In this document: one piece after another, positions 5,786 through 6,571 of the stretch
Position numbering within the stretch: the first letter of the stretch is position 1
Layout: every line of letters begins with the position of its first letter
Origin: an uncultured Luteimonas sp.
GTDB lineage: Bacteria; Pseudomonadota; Gammaproteobacteria; Xanthomonadales; Xanthomonadaceae
Length of the DNA stretch: 6,571 bases
Reading direction: 5' to 3'
Assembly (NCBI GenBank): GCA_938008415.1
Contig: CALLKI010000004.1
Location: 1 to 6,571, forward strand
Notes under the pieces: generated by a model
Told to the model about the DNA's origin: nothing
What the model saw: only the letters and a program-made list of their open reading frames with translations
Database searches by the model: none
Position numbers and translations under genes: made by a program

Positions 5786-6571
5786 ATGCTGCGCAAGCTG
5801 CTACTTTCGTCGGCGATCGCCCTGGCCCTCACCGCCTGCGGCGAGCGTCCCGCCAACGACAACACCATGTCCGACAACATCCCCGCCGTGCCCGCCGAGG
5901 GCGGGAACCCGCTGCTGTCCGCAAGCACGCTGCCGTTCCAGGCGCCGCCGTTCGACCGCATCCGCGACGCCGACTACCAGCCGGCGATCGAGGAAGGCAT
6001 GCGCCAGCACCTGGCCGAGATCCGCGCGATCGCGGACAACCCCGAGCCGCCGACCTTCGCCAACACCATCGAGGCGATGGAGCGGGCCGGCGCGCTGCTG
6101 TCGCGCGCCATGCTGGTGTTCGATGCCATGACCTCGGCGCACACCAACGCGACCCTGCAGGCCGCCGAGGAAGCGCTCGCGCCGAAGCTGGCCGAGCACA
6201 TGGACACCATCTTCCTCGACCCGAAGCTGTTCGAGCGGGTCAAATCCATCCATGACCAGCGCGATGCGCTCGGCCTGACCGGGGAGCAGAAGACCCTGGT
6301 CGAGCACCGCTACCGGCAGTTCGTGCGCGCCGGCGCGCTGCTGTCCGATGCCGACAAGGCCGAGCTGCGCAAGCTCAACGCCGAGGAATCCTCGCTGACC
6401 GCCGCCTTCGGCGCGAAGCTGCTGGCCGCCACCAATGCCGCAGGCGTCCTGGTCACCGACCGCGCGCGGCTCGAGGGCCTGGACGAAGGCACCATCGCCG
6501 CCGCCGCCGAGGCCGCCAGGGCCGCGGGCAAGGAAGGCTGGCTGCTCGAACTGCAGAACACCACCCAGCAG
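5786..6571 (+). CDS. dcp: Dcp-like M3-family peptidyl-dipeptidase lipoprotein (partial, N-terminal 262 residues)
   Basis: This is the start of an M3-family zinc metallopeptidase of the Dcp/oligopeptidase A type, which removes dipeptides from the C-terminus of short peptides. The window cuts it after 262 codons; relatives run to about 680-720 residues, so the zinc-binding HExxH motif is not visible. A lipoprotein signal (MLRKLLLSSAIALALTAC) puts a likely lipidated Cys at 18, indicating envelope location, whereas the E. coli enzyme has no such signal. NPLLSASTLPFQAPPFDRI and DADYQPAIEEGM near residues 41-73 and PTFANTIEAMERAG near 88-101 are family hallmarks. Further matches are LTGEQKTLVEHRYRQFVRAGA, DKAELRKLNAE and LLELQNTTQQ at the cut. 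The ATG at 5786 has GGAG at 5776-5779. An in-frame ATG at 5729 would add 19 residues, read through the terminator hairpin and spoil the signal peptide, so I prefer 5786. The distinction from other M3A members rests on similarity from memory. Confidence 0.92.
   Translation, partial: MLRKLLLSSAIALALTACGERPANDNTMSDNIPAVPAEGGNPLLSASTLPFQAPPFDRIRDADYQPAIEEGMRQHLAEIRAIADNPEPPTFANTIEAMERAGALLSRAMLVFDAMTSAHTNATLQAAEEALAPKLAEHMDTIFLDPKLFERVKSIHDQRDALGLTGEQKTLVEHRYRQFVRAGALLSDADKAELRKLNAEESSLTAAFGAKLLAATNAAGVLVTDRARLEGLDEGTIAAAAEAARAAGKEGWLLELQNTTQQ

Noticed and set aside
4912..5961. A 349-codon minus-strand open frame
   Set aside because: It lies opposite two well-supported plus-strand genes and reads as His/Ala/Gly/Val-rich shadow sequence.
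4863..6131. A 422-codon plus-strand frame spanning the membrane protein, the gap and the peptidase gene
   Set aside because: It is Arg/Ala/Pro-rich, out of frame with both real genes and runs across the terminator.

Overview
The window is very GC-rich (roughly 70% by eye) and almost fully coding, with good Shine-Dalgarno sites. The gene content fits a high-GC gammaproteobacterium of the Xanthomonadaceae/Lysobacteraceae (Stenotrophomonas, Lysobacter, Luteimonas or Pseudoxanthomonas type). The assignment rests on the resemblance of the left half to the Stenotrophomonas smeRv-smeU1-smeV-smeW efflux locus and on a Dcp-type M3 peptidase with a lipoprotein signal. No genus can be fixed by reading alone.

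Left half, minus strand, read from 3013 down to 1: a probable four-gene transcription unit. It starts with an unrecognised 84-residue two-helix membrane protein. A short-chain dehydrogenase/reductase-like protein follows, overlapping it by 13 nt. Next comes an RND periplasmic adaptor lipoprotein that overlaps the SDR gene by an ATGA. After a 165-nt gap the inner-membrane RND pump gene begins and runs off the left edge after 178 codons. A pump of the MexF/SmeW type exports drugs and other small molecules, with the adaptor bridging it to an outer-membrane channel; any channel gene would lie outside the window. An SDR gene in front of the adaptor is the hallmark of the smeU1VWU2X order.

Centre: a divergent LysR-type regulator (3137-4165, plus strand) faces the operon across a 123-nt intergenic region. 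This region holds a good sigma70-like promoter for the regulator. A perfect 7-bp inverted repeat overlaps the -35 element and an adjoining imperfect palindrome overlaps the -10, a layout that suits autoregulation plus control of the efflux operon.

Right half, plus strand: a 460-residue protein with five predicted membrane helices and a C-terminal domain predicted to be periplasmic, which I do not recognise. It is followed by a hairpin-rich gap with a convincing intrinsic terminator, then the first 262 codons of a Dcp-like peptidyl-dipeptidase lipoprotein that runs off the right edge.

I see no tRNA, rRNA, CRISPR array, insertion sequence or prophage gene. The most checkable oddities are the SDR lacking the canonical catalytic Ser and Lys, the extra small membrane protein at the head of the efflux operon, the paired palindromes in the divergent promoter, and a terminator placed just upstream of the peptidase start codon.
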